Part shown: positions 35,298 through 45,994 of the stretch, piece after piece
How the letters are laid out: the number at the start of each line of letters is the position of its first letter
Position numbering within the stretch: the first letter of the stretch is position 1
Position numbers and translations under genes: made by a program
The notes under the pieces: generated by a model
Databases searched by the model: none
Seen by the model: the letters and a program-made list of their open reading frames with translations, nothing else
Told to the model about the DNA's origin: nothing
Assembly: GCA_000827325.1 (NCBI GenBank)
Contig: KN832871.1
Span: 434,001-498,000, forward strand
DNA: 64,000 nucleotides
Source: Oidiodendron maius Zn
Taxonomy: Eukaryota > Ascomycota > Leotiomycetes > Myxotrichaceae
Direction: 5' to 3'

Positions 35298-36855
35298 TTA
35301 CGAACTCTGGGTTGTCACCATTTCGCGTACGCCATCCACCAATGCATTTACATTTACAAGCCGCGCATCCACCGGCGGCGGCCCCGGCGGCTTTGTCTCC
35401 AGCGGCTTCGTCTCCAGTGGCTTCGTCTCCAGCGGCTTCGTCTCCAGCGGCTTCACCTCCTGCTTCGGCTCGATGGCCTTCACCTGAGGCGCGGGTTGGC
35501 CGAGTGGCCGCTCCGGATTCGGTGTCAGAAGGTACTTGGCCGGGATAAGTCTCGCCGCGGGATTGAGCGTCAGCCCAAACCCGGGCTTGTCGAGGTCAGT
35601 GACATCCAGATACCCTTTGGTGGGGATCGGCTCGTCCAGGAACAGATCTCCAAATACAGGGAGCACGCTCTTCCCGTCTGGCGAGTTGGCCAGGTACTCC
35701 TGGAAGGGGCAGTTGCTCTGGGAGATGACGAAATGGTAGCTATACGGACCACTCGCGTGAGGAACGACGGGAATATCATAGGCAGCAGCCATCGCGGCCA
35801 CCTTGAGCAGCTCGGTCATGCCGCCCAGCCACATCACATCGGGCTGAATGATGTCCAGGTTTCGACCCTCGATGAGCTTGCGGAAGCCGTACCTCGAGTA
35901 CTCGTGCTCGCCGGTGGTAAACTTGATTTGTGGGTGTGCGCGTTTGATCTGCGCGAACCCGTCGGTGTCATCGGGCGAGAGGCATTCCTCCCACCAGTTA
36001 ATGTTGAGGTCCAAACATGCCTTGGCGATCTCGATTGTGTAGGGGACGTTCAGGCTCATGTAGCAGTCGACCATGATCGGAAAGTCAGGGCCGACGCTCT
36101 CCCTGTGCTTCCGCAGGAACTCGACGTTCTTCTTCAGACCGGCGTGACCCTCCTCTGGGCAGTATGGCAGCGGGACCTTGGCACCCCAGAAACCCATGGC
36201 CTTCGCAGCTACTGGCTCAGGGCCTGTGCAGTAGAAGTCGAGCCTCTCCTTCGTAGCGCCGCCAATAAGCTTATACACAGGCTCGTTCCTGATCTTGCCC
36301 AACAGGTCCCAGAGTGCCAGGTCAATGACGGAAATGATGGCCACCGGCAGACCCTTGCGGCCGTAGAACATACTGGCTCTATACATCTGCTCGAACAGGT
36401 GGTTCGTATCTCGAGGGTCGGCGCCGATGAGGAATCTCTCGAAGTGCTGGTGCACCAGCCAGCACGCCGGAGGGCCTGCGTGAATCGGTTAGCCCGGGTC
36501 CGTAACTGGCCAACCCTCCATCCTACCTCCAAACCCTGTGGCGAACCCGACGGTCCCGTCCGATGCTTCGACCTCGACGCAGAAGGAGCCCAGGACGTTG
36601 ATCCCCCAACTCGTCCTCGAGGCGCGGTACTTCTCCCACCGGGACATGGGCGTGGATATCGGGGTGTCGACCAGCCTGTGAGTTTGTTAGCTTCCCCGGG
36701 CGCCAAAATAAATTGAGAACTGAAAAGAAAAAAAAAATAACATACCAATGGCCACCTTTCACATTATGGTAGTCCCCTCCAGAGCCAACACCATCGATGA
36801 CGAAAGTCCGGATGGCCTTGATGGAGGGGAAGCTGCGGGCGGTAGGGGACGCCAT
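35298..36855 (-). CDS. lra3: L-rhamnonate dehydratase (enolase superfamily)
   Basis: Minus strand, exons 36746-36855, 36527-36675, 35298-36475; 478 residues. It removes water from L-rhamnonate to give 2-keto-3-deoxy-L-rhamnonate, third step of the pathway. Diagnostic blocks: GGHWLVDTPISTPMS, RTSWGINVLGSF, GFATGFGGPP, VDLALWDLLGK-type (IDLALWD). Enolase-superfamily metal ligands are probably Asp223 (MVDCY), Glu249 (WWEEC) and Glu276 (TGEHEYSRYG); His326 (VPHASGPYSYH) is the probable base. The C-terminus carries an unusual tail of about 65 residues after PERPLGQ with four exact KPLET repeats. Starts at the ATG giving SIKAIRTFVIDG. Aspergillus name: lraC. It is divergent from the regulator gene with 691 bp between. 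Confidence 0.94.
35387..35456 (-). repeat. 15-bp tandem repeat encoding KPLET
   Basis: Four full units (plus-strand GTCTCCAGCGGCTTC, one with a C-to-T change) plus partial units at both ends. In frame with the dehydratase gene; each unit encodes Lys-Pro-Leu-Glu-Thr. Confidence 0.9.
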
Positions 36856-37546
36856 GATGGGCGGGCGAGAAGAGGAAGAGAGAGAGAGAGAACTGAGAGA
36901 GAGGTGAGGCGGATGGCGTGGGGAGGGAGGGAAGGTGAGGATGAGGAAGAGGTCGTTGCTCAGACGAGACTGCTCATCCGGGAAGCATTATGATTTTATT
37001 GGCATTATGATAAGCCCAGAGGCCATTGGTATTGGTGGGGTAGCGGTATTTTCTCGGGGGCAGATATCCCACAGGCCGAGCAGGCGTCGTGGACGGCCGA
37101 GGGTGGAGATATGGCGACTGTGCGCGGTGGGGAGGGAGGCTGATGGCACGGCGTGGGGCGGGCTGTCGGTGATTGACGGGGAGGGAATTTTCCTGGACAA
37201 GGTGCGCCCGCTGAGAAAAATAATATAGATTGCAGCGCCAAGGACAAGCAAGAGGCAACGTGAGGGAGGTCGATGCCGTGCTGGTGGGGTTGTTGCCAGA
37301 TTGGAGCAGTGGATAAATGGGTAGAGGAGAGGACGAAGAGCTCTTCCAGATCTGGGGATCCTTGCACGTGCCACAAAAATTCCGTAGTGCCTGAGTCTGT
37401 AGCCTGAGATAAGAGGCATGAACAGAGCAACCGAGCTTCCCCACACACCTTCCCCCGTCTTTCGCTGTGCAATTCCCGAGACTGCCACTCGTCGCCATCT
37501 TCCCCGAAGCCCAGATATCCATCTCCACATTCTCGTTATCGTTGCT
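36856..37546. promoter_or_regulatory. Divergent promoter of dehydratase and Zn2Cys6 regulator genes, with CreA-type sites
   Basis: 691 bp between the two starts. Five hexamers fit the Aspergillus CreA consensus SYGGRG on the plus strand: 36918-36923, 37035-37040, 37127-37132, 37153-37158 (all GTGGGG) and 37352-37357 (CTGGGG). Single sites of this kind are common by chance in GC-rich DNA, but glucose repression fits a sugar-acid pathway. A GA-rich tract (36871-36910) is the likely pyrimidine-rich leader of the dehydratase. An upstream in-frame ATG for the regulator exists at 37418. Confidence 0.5.
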
Positions 37547-40470
37547 ATGCCTCCCATCGATATTAAGCTGTCGCCGCGCACGGCACAAGCCGCAGCTCCT
37601 CCCGAGAGCGACGGAGATCAGTACTACTCGCATGATGACGATGAGAGCGGCGCTGAAAATGGTGGCCCGCCCCGCAAGAGGCCGCGCCGTCCAATGTCTG
37701 TCTCGTAAGTCCATCTCTCCCTCAATGTCGCCCTCGTCCCTCAGCCAGGAGAATCCCAAGGAGAAGGCGTCGACCTCGCCGGCGCCATCGCAGGACAATG
37801 AGGACGATGCCGACAATGGCCCTCACGATCAGATTTGGCTGACGCTGCGTCGAAGATGCGAGTTGTGCAAGCAGAGAAAGGTATGCGCGCCATCATCGGA
37901 TGTCTCTTACTCGACGCCGAGCCCCTTTCCAGAAGCCCGATGGGCCTTCCAGTCGCGTCGGGCCCGCCAGTAGGTCTCAGTTGCTGCATTCGCTGTCTCT
38001 CAGTCAATGAATTGGTCGCTGTCACGTCGCACCAGAAATTCAGCTGCTGATTGACGAGTTTGCTGAGGAGTTCTTGAGTACTGCCGAGGTGTCCGAACCG
38101 CTCAGGAAGGGGCCTTGGACGCGACGTGCCTCGGCGCAACAGCCCATCTCCCTTTGATTTATCTCGCACTCGCTGACAGATTTAGGTCAAATGCGATCGT
38201 GGTCAGCCATCTTGTGGGTGGTGCAGTCGCAATGGCGCCATTTGTGAGTACAAGGAGCGGAAGAAACCCGGCCTGCGGGCGGGCTATGGCCGTGAGCTGG
38301 AGCAGCGATTAGACAGGCTGGAGGAGGTCCTGCGATCTCATGCCCAGATCCTCGAGTCTTCATTCGGCCAGAACGCCAACAATATTCCAAACAGCATCTC
38401 CAGCGACCAGGAAACAGTGCAGAGTGCCCGGGACTTTAGGCCTCATGATAGTCGTCATGTCCCCCATGCTGAGACAGCTCTGTTTTTGCAGAAGCCCTCG
38501 ACCTTCCCACCTGTTACCCAGCCGATGGACTTCTCTAGTCAGATGCCTCACACACCATCTATCTCCTCAATCCACGCTGGCGATGTTTATCACCAGCAAA
38601 GTCTGCACCCATCTAGCCAGGCTCACGATGCCGCTCACTCAATGCCAAACGGCCAGGCCCCTGAGTTCTACAGCACGACACAGCCACCTCTCCCTTCACC
38701 CAGCCTTAACATCACTCAGACGCAATCCGAATTGTCTACCGATAATGCACTGCCGCCCTACGATCTTCTCTACGCGCTGGTCGACCTGTATTTTAAGCAT
38801 GTGAATACATGGTGTCCAATCCTCCATCGGAGGACCACATTAGATTCGCTTTTCGGTCCATCTACGCTGGATGAAGCTGACCGGATTCTTCTGCATGCTA
38901 TTGTTGCTACCACTCTTCGATTCTCAACTGATCAAAGGTTGACTGACGAGAGGAGACGCCACTACCATGATGTTTCAAAGCAAAAGGTTCTCTTATATGG
39001 CCTTGAGAATTCTTCCGTAAAAGCATTGCAAGCGCTTGTAATCCTTGCTCTTGACCTAGTGGGGAGCAGCAATGGCCCTCCTGGGTGGAATCTACTGGCA
39101 CTAATTACGAGATCTGTTGTACAGCTAGGTCTCGCAGTTGAGACTACATCCTTCTCTGTTTCTCCGCATTACCCGTCTATATATACCCTTAGGGCGATGG
39201 TCTTACCAGAACCAGATAACTTTATTGAAGAGGAATCTAGGAGGCGACTGTTCTGGATGGTCTATTTACTAGACAGATATGCCACTATTGCTACAGCCTT
39301 CGAATTTGCCTTGGACGAGAGGGAAATTGATCGCACGCTACCTTGCCGTGACGATCTCTGGAATAAGAACCAAACTGTTCAAACTCGGTGGTTCCGCACT
39401 AGTGAGCGAACCGAGTATGATATTGACCAGCCAGAAAATCTAGGTGCTTTCTCATACTATATTGAGATCTTGGGGATCCTGTCAAGGATTCACAAGTTCC
39501 TCAAAAAGCCGGTCGATATCAGTGCGCTCTCAGATGTGGAGAAGTGGCAAGGAGAGTATCGAGAGCTCGATAACACTCTCACTTCATGGAAGTTCAACCT
39601 TCCTGGTGACTATGGGAATATGGCCAAGTTGTTCCAACCAGGAGGCAGTAAAGCGATCAACTGCGGCTGGGTGATGTTGCATGGTAAGCAAGAAAACAAC
39701 TGTATATACGTATTCACAACTAACATTTGGTAGCCACGTACCACACCACAGTCATCAGGTTGCACTCATCTGCGGCTTATCCAACAACTCGGTCTCCGAT
39801 ATTCACGCCGTCTTACAGCGCGAGCCAACGCTGCCACGGGGCTGTAGAAAACATAGCTGCGCTGGGGGAGTACGTGGTTCAGAGTGGTATGCTTCCAAAA
39901 CTTGGCCCGCCATTCGCGTTTACCCTCTGGGTTGCAGCTAGGCTGTTACTTGTCCACGGCTCAACAATCGAGCACAAACTCAGCCCGCAGATCCAATTCT
40001 TCGTAGATACTCTTAGGGAGATGGGCAGATATTGGTTGGTTGCTGAACGGTATTCAGCAATACTCACTCGAGTTCTTGAAGAACACCGTGATTCAGAGCG
40101 GTCAGCTGGTGCCAACGGCGAGCGGGTGACTCCTTCGTCGGTCAAGATTTTGGCTGATATGAGGCGATGCGCATACGATCTAGACTTCCTGATCTCGAGG
40201 CAGCCAAAGCATGTCGGCCTGGTCTCGCGCATGCCTAGTGTCACACCAGCTCGAACACCAGCCCCAAACGAGCTGGAATACCTAGACGTCTTCGACTTCT
40301 TCAACGTTCCCAGGCTTCCGGTGGCACCGGGCAGTGACATGAGCCACATCCCTGGAAACGGGGTTGGGAACATGCAGATGCCGGAGGTGTCCAACAGAGC
40401 GAATGAGTTTAACATTACCAATTTTATGGTAGATGCAAACTCGGATTGGCTCTTCAAGAATCAAAGCTGA
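37547..40470 (+). CDS. rhaR: Zn(II)2Cys6 transcription factor, RhaR candidate
   Basis: Exons 37547-37704, 37745-37880, 38186-39683, 39734-40470; 842 residues. The binuclear zinc cluster spans residues 91-118: Cys91, 94, 101, 108, 111, 118, with spacing 2-6-6-2-6. A basic linker, then a short coiled region (ELEQRLDRLEEVL) follow. Downstream is the fungal-specific regulatory (Fungal_trans) domain: VDLYFKHVNTWCPILHR, then PGWNLLALITRSVVQLGL and RRRLFWMVYLLDRY. The 305-nt second intron falls between the second and third cysteine (QRK|VKC). In Aspergillus nidulans and A. niger, and in Scheffersomyces (TRC1), a regulator of this class lies beside rhamnose pathway genes; the name is given for that synteny, not from a search. 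The first intron, 40 nt, is very short, but reading through it meets a stop. Confidence 0.85.
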
Positions 40471-43329
40471 GCCATCTTTAATGGATGAAGCTGCAAGACG
40501 AACTGTGTCCGTAAAGGGGCCAAAGACGGCCCCCAAAATTCGACCTGCTCGAGGTATTCGGCGTGAAGCGTCCATTGTCGGGCGATTCCGAGGGATTATC
40601 AAAGCCGAGGTATTAATGAACACTGCGGCATCGCCGTCTTTGGAATCAGGGATGGATGGTGAAGACATTGCCATGGTGACCTACGCCCATCAGATTGGGA
40701 AGTGAAAAAAGAGCGCAAATGCAACGGTCCTCGGTGGACGATGCAAAATGACGAAAACGCATCAGCATGATATCCCAGATCCCTGAGATGGTGTGCTGCA
40801 GTAAAAATGGGCCCCAGATAGACGCTGTGTGAAGGTGATACGAACTGGACAATATGGCGAGAACATGTGAGGAAGAATGACGGATCGTGGCATGCACCAA
40901 GTCGGGTTTGAGAAGCAGGGTGAGGCTCACGACAGAGGAGTGGAGACCTCGGAAGGAGGATGCGGTCAGAGGGGAATTGGACATGCCGTCAGAGGTGGGA
41001 GCTACGGATGGGCAGTTGCGATACCCGTCACCTTTAGTAAATAGAATCGAACTCTCGCCAGCTACACTCGGGTTCTGAGGAATCAAAGGGCGCCCTCGCG
41101 CGATGAAGAGGGAGGGCGGATCTCTGGCAATGGTCACCGGCAAAGCATATCCTGCCCGTCGCAGCATTAGGCCATTTCCCATTCCCAATGCCCGCATGCG
41201 ACGAGACAAGAGGCTGCTGCCTTCACCCAAATGACAATAGTGCAGACGGCGAGGCCGAGGAAAGCAGCATCGTGACGGACTCCAGACACAGTCAGAAAGT
41301 GGACGGGCGCCGAGGGACCCAGCAATTCCACATCCGCCAATCGTGGCGCAGTCTCCCGGCCCTGGCTCGCCCGGTAGCTGCACACGTCGTGCCTGATTGG
41401 TGGCCTTACGATGCGGGCCTGAGGAGGCCGTTTTTTATACCTCAGGCCACCACAGGGCAGCCACTGGCGTTGGGGCGGATGTGGGTGGAGGCTGTACCTG
41501 TCGGGTACATGAGTGATACCGTCATTGCTCTGGCGGGTACCTCTGAGGGCCACGACCCCGCGGCAGGCAGGCAGACGGGAATAGGCGCCTGGGTGGGCGT
41601 GGTTGGCCAGAAAATATCGTACCCGGGCCTATGAGAGCGGGCGCCGGCCTGGATTAAATTGTGTGGTCGAACGATGGTGTGTTTCTGCGCTGCAGCGCGA
41701 TGGGGAAGGGATGCAGCAGCGCGGATGCAGCAGCACGATGGAGAGGGCCATGGAGATGGATGCGAGAAAATGAAAACAGGCAGCAAAGCACCAGGTCATG
41801 TGTAGTGGCGTCCTGAGGCAGGGAGGAGAGTTCCGCATTCGTCGATATTCGTCAACGTCTGTCAATATTTGGTCGCGCGTGGCGTCTGAGTGGCTCAGTT
41901 ACGCAGACTTCGCGTGGGCTTCTGGAAGGGACGGGAGTCCTCAGTGTTTCGTGGGCACAGTCAGCGCAAGAGAGAGGATTACAGAGATTGTGCAGTGCGT
42001 GTCGATAGCTGATAGAGAGGGGGGCATCGGAGGTTGGAATCACGGCGTTGGAGGGAGAGCGCGCCAACAAATTTGCAATTGTCCCTGATTCCCACTGATG
42101 ATGGCGTGTCTTGATTCTATGCGGTGGATAATGATGCTCAGGGCCGTCCGTACGTACGCCGTAACTGAACTGACAGAAACGCTAGAGTAAACCCACCTAC
42201 CGTCTCTTCCCGCCCCGATTCACGTGCCCCCAATTCCCGACCCGACGTTTTGTCGTCTGCCTTACAGGCCGGCCAGGGTCGACATTTGCACCGCCATATC
42301 CGCCCACTGTCCGGGCCCTTCGTATCTTCCTCCCTTTACGTGCAGTCTGCCAGGTCCCCCTCGCGTACTCTCGCACCATCACCCATCGCCGACTGCCCAG
42401 GGCCTTGCAAGCCCACAAGAGGCTGACGCCTTTACTCAGCGGTTCTATTTCAGCCCGCCGAGGAGGTTCTCCTCCTCGATTCCCGACTTTCTGCTCTCGC
42501 CCATTGTGGCTTTCCAGCCACTCGTCCTCTCCCCCCCGGCCAGGAACGGACGAGCTGTTTGGCTCTGGCTCCGTGTCTGCTCGGATCTCCCTCCTCTCTC
42601 GTGCGGCTGCTCTGGGCTGGCGGGCATCGAATGCACTGCCTATCCTGGTCCACCGGCCCCCCGGCGCTGCTCGTTCTTTCTCTTCTTCTCTTGCGTGCAG
42701 CACGATCCCTCCCTCGTCCGCCATACTTCATTGAGCATCGGCACCCACCAGCACCTAGCAGTAGCAGCAGATCCTGACAAGGCTGGCCCTGGGCCTCGCG
42801 CGCCAGACTATCCCGGGCGCTGGTGGCTCCTCTGCTGCATCCGGTCTGTCATCCTGTCTGACGACACCGATACTGCGCCCTCGACTGCAGCATGCCCCTC
42901 TCTAGTCTCTCATCGTCCTGCACCACGATGTCCCTCTTTTCCAACTTTGTGGTTGCCTTCTAGGCCTCTGCAGTGCCTGGCCCCCCCATGTCTCTCTCCT
43001 CCCAGTATGGCGGGCGCGGGAGAGTATAAGGCTGCGACTCTGCCCGCCCTCATGACTCCTTTTTATCACGCATGGCAGGTGCCTCTGCTCTCTTCTGCTA
43101 GATTTCCTTTTTGCCCAGGCTTCTCTTTCCTCGCTCCTCTACTTAATATATTTCTTTGCGTCTCACCCGCTCGCTCTCGCGGCTTCTCCTTCTGCTCTAC
43201 GTCTCAGGCAATTCGTGTTGTTTTGCTGCTGCTACCCCTCCATCGCCCTCAGTCTTTGGCATATCCAACCCCACACCCCAACTCAAGGCCGCCTCGATTA
43301 CATCGACACCCTCATCCTCGTCGCGAACC
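40471..43329. other. Gene-free stretch and long leader of the next gene
   Basis: 2.9 kb. No frame is convincing, though frames of 245 (minus, 40646-41383) and 460 codons (plus, 42224-43606) exist; their compositions are those of GC/CT-rich non-coding DNA. From about 42,200 the plus strand is strongly C/T-rich, as in fungal leaders, and GTATAAG at 43024-43030 could be a TATA element close to the gene. Confidence 0.5.
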
Positions 43330-43587
43330 ATGTGCTACCTCGTCGTTGAGCGCTACTCCGTCTGCCGGTGCCTCTACTACAAGCACAGCATCGACATGTG
43401 CGCGGCCTACGGCACCCAGGGCCACCCCGTCCAAGAGAGAACCGTCCTCGTTGGCTACGCCTGCGAGAACCACTCGGCACACTACGACCAGCAGCAATCC
43501 TCCTCGCGGGGCTACTCAGATTCCGGCTACGGCACGGCGAGCCACAGGTCGTCGCACCGACACTCGTCCCACCGACACCGCAGATGA
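43330..43587 (+). CDS. Small conserved fungal protein, cysteine-containing N-terminus
   Basis: 85 residues from the ATG in a good context (AACCATGTG). The N-terminal 50 residues have the pattern MCYLVVERYSVCRCLYYKHS, then MCAAYG and VLVGYACENHS, which I have seen at the start of many small proteins of filamentous ascomycetes that lack an assigned function. Five cysteines (2, 12, 14, 24, 46) with nearby histidines suggest metal binding. The C-terminus is Ser/His/Arg-rich (SHRSSHRHSSHRHRR). No signal peptide. It sits alone in a sparse 5.5-kb region behind a pyrimidine-rich leader, much as the Ecl1-like gene does near 5.5 kb. Function unknown. Confidence 0.75.
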   Translation: MCYLVVERYSVCRCLYYKHSIDMCAAYGTQGHPVQERTVLVGYACENHSAHYDQQQSSSRGYSDSGYGTASHRSSHRHSSHRHRR

Positions 43588-45994
43588 AACGTATTGTCTT
43601 CGATAACTGGTTCCTCATGGCAGTCGCGGCCTCTTGCGCTCTTCCAATTCGAGCAGTGGGTGCACTACCTGTTCTCATTTCGAGGGAGGACCTCCTCAGC
43701 CCCGCCCTCTCAACTCACCCTCCTGCTCGTCGGTCACGACCGGCTTACCTCCTCCTCGGCGCCCTGACGTCTTGCGGCATTGAATACTTCAACGCCCCGC
43801 CGAGCCCGACGTCCTCCCCCCTCCTCCTTCCTCGTCCCCACACCGCAGATACGATATGCCGACGTCACGAATATATATATATGACCGACACACGCGATGC
43901 CATGATCCTCACGAAGTTATCGAAGGCGCAAAATGAAGTGATCCGCATCTGGATCCCCCAAGGATTTTGATACGCGACACACAGATGAACGAACACACAC
44001 GTCACAGTCATGATGATGTTTTGCATTGCATAGCGAGTCCACATAGCAACGGCGCGGGTATAATTGGGTCATTGGGCGTCGTGCTGCTGCTCCTCAGCGC
44101 ACCTTAATCTCCCCACCTGGGATTGTCTTTCTCTTTCTCCTGACCGCGGTCATTTTGTTCTTCCTTTCATTTTGTGAATTTGATTGCATAGCATGGAAAT
44201 GATACCTGGGCCTGTTTTTGTTTTATGGGAGAAAATAATCTGGGGTTATTTTTCCTTCACTATCACCTTCTCCTTCTGTTCAGTACGGCTGTACTATGCC
44301 GCTTCTTTCACTTCTCTAGCGCAAGGATCTGCGATTCCGTGCCCACCCGCCTGGCGCGTTTACTTTTCTTTGTCTTTTACCCATATTTTTTAGAGGAGCC
44401 AGACTCCAGCTCAGGCAGCGCTTTGCTTCTGTTTTCTGTTGCAGCTTCTTATGCCGAAATATCAGGCTGAGCCTGCGGGCTTTCGCGCACACGAACCCTG
44501 TCTTCGTTACTTAGCGTTTAGCGTTCTTTCCCGAGTCATATCATGCATACGCTGCTAGCACCGCCACATATGTTGACCATATTATTCTCAGGCGGAGCAC
44601 GCACAACCGAGCTGGATACTCCTGTACTCTTTTGCTAGGTCGCCGATCATCTTCATTCACTCACTGGTTGGGGGTTTAGTGGCTGGGGCTTGGTGGATTT
44701 CCTTTTCTGTCACCCTCGTTCGTTGAGGACATACCCGCGCTCAGGCAGGCCTTGTTGCACGACATCGGGCGGAGAAGATCCAATCATGTACTGTATCGAT
44801 AGAATATGTACGCACTTAACTTGCCCCTGATACCTGGTGTATCTAATCTATCTACATGCAATAGACGCAAAGAATATGACTGCTGTATTTCGGGGGATAC
44901 CATCAATTGCTGTGACTGAGTTCATGCCGCATTGCTCATACACATGCACGAACCAAGACACGCATCTCTCACATCTTTGCCACCTGCCCCTCCCCCACCG
45001 CACCAAGCAGCGCGGGGCATCTCACGTCACCCGCCTGTTGTATACACACATACTCGCCTATTCCAACGCTTCCCTCATTCCCAAGCCATCCCGCAGCCAC
45101 AGGCACGTCCCAGTCATTCCAACTCCGACCCCTCATCACCGCCTCACCGCAGGGCAACCTGCAAGGCGCAGAACAAAGTTAAGGGTATATGGCCGACATC
45201 GCACTCCATTTCGGGCCGCCCGCTAAGATCACGCACTTCCCGTCCGTACCTGCGCATTGTTGCAACGTCAGCGAGGCTGAAAGCAAAACATCGGTACTGC
45301 ACCGTACCTTACAGCCATGACATACATACATATAAGGGGTGTACCTTGCATTTGACAACAGTTGTCATTTTTACGTACATTTCTTATTATTTTGCTTCGT
45401 CAATGGGTGAAGATGACACAATATGACATGAGGTGAGGTGAGGCCAGGGAGAGAGAGATAGCCTTGCCTGGGTCGGGGGCGAAGTGGTAGTGGGGCACGC
45501 GGGAGCTATTTATAGCTGTGGTTTTTGGGCCGGGTTAAGGTTTGAGTTCCTAGGCGAGGTGAGATAGGCGAGGCTAGCAAGCGAAGATTGAGGGGCGGAT
45601 TGGACGAGGGTTTGAGAGTGGAATAGGGAAAGGAAATGGGAAGAGGGAACGTGGAATCAGGGAGGAGAAGGAAAGGGAGCCTTATTTTAGGATGTGGTGT
45701 CGCTAGGAAGAATGCGGGTTTGGCCTTACGATTAGGAAGAGGCAAGGGTTTCCTTTCCGTTAGGTCGTGGACAAAAAGAACTAGCAGTAGTTGAAGCAAA
45801 GAAGAGGGGAGGAAGGATTTTGATATGGTGTTGAATTTTATTGGTCGGGAGTGTAGTTACAGCATATTTAGGTATAGAGGATCCTCTTTATTTTAGCAGG
45901 GAATATTGGGTCTTCTTTGAGAATATCGAGTCGTATCACTCGACGTGAACATCGGGATCACAGCCCTAGCGCTAATATTCACTTAAAGAGATCC
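43588..45994. other. Gene-free stretch
   Basis: 2.4 kb. Frames up to 200 codons overlap the end of the small gene or have no recognisable content. GA-rich sequence at 45430-45760 is probably part of the 3' flank of the Pof3-like gene. No RNA gene was recognised. Confidence 0.5.

Noticed and set aside
35286-36716. 476-codon plus-strand frame
   Set aside because: Exact antisense shadow of the L-rhamnonate dehydratase gene.
40646-41383. 245-codon minus-strand frame
   Set aside because: No family features and no neighbouring exons that extend it; composition like the surrounding non-coding sequence.
42224-43606. 460-codon plus-strand frame
   Set aside because: Pro/Ser/Leu/Cys-rich translation of a CT-rich leader; overlaps the better supported 85-codon gene in another frame.
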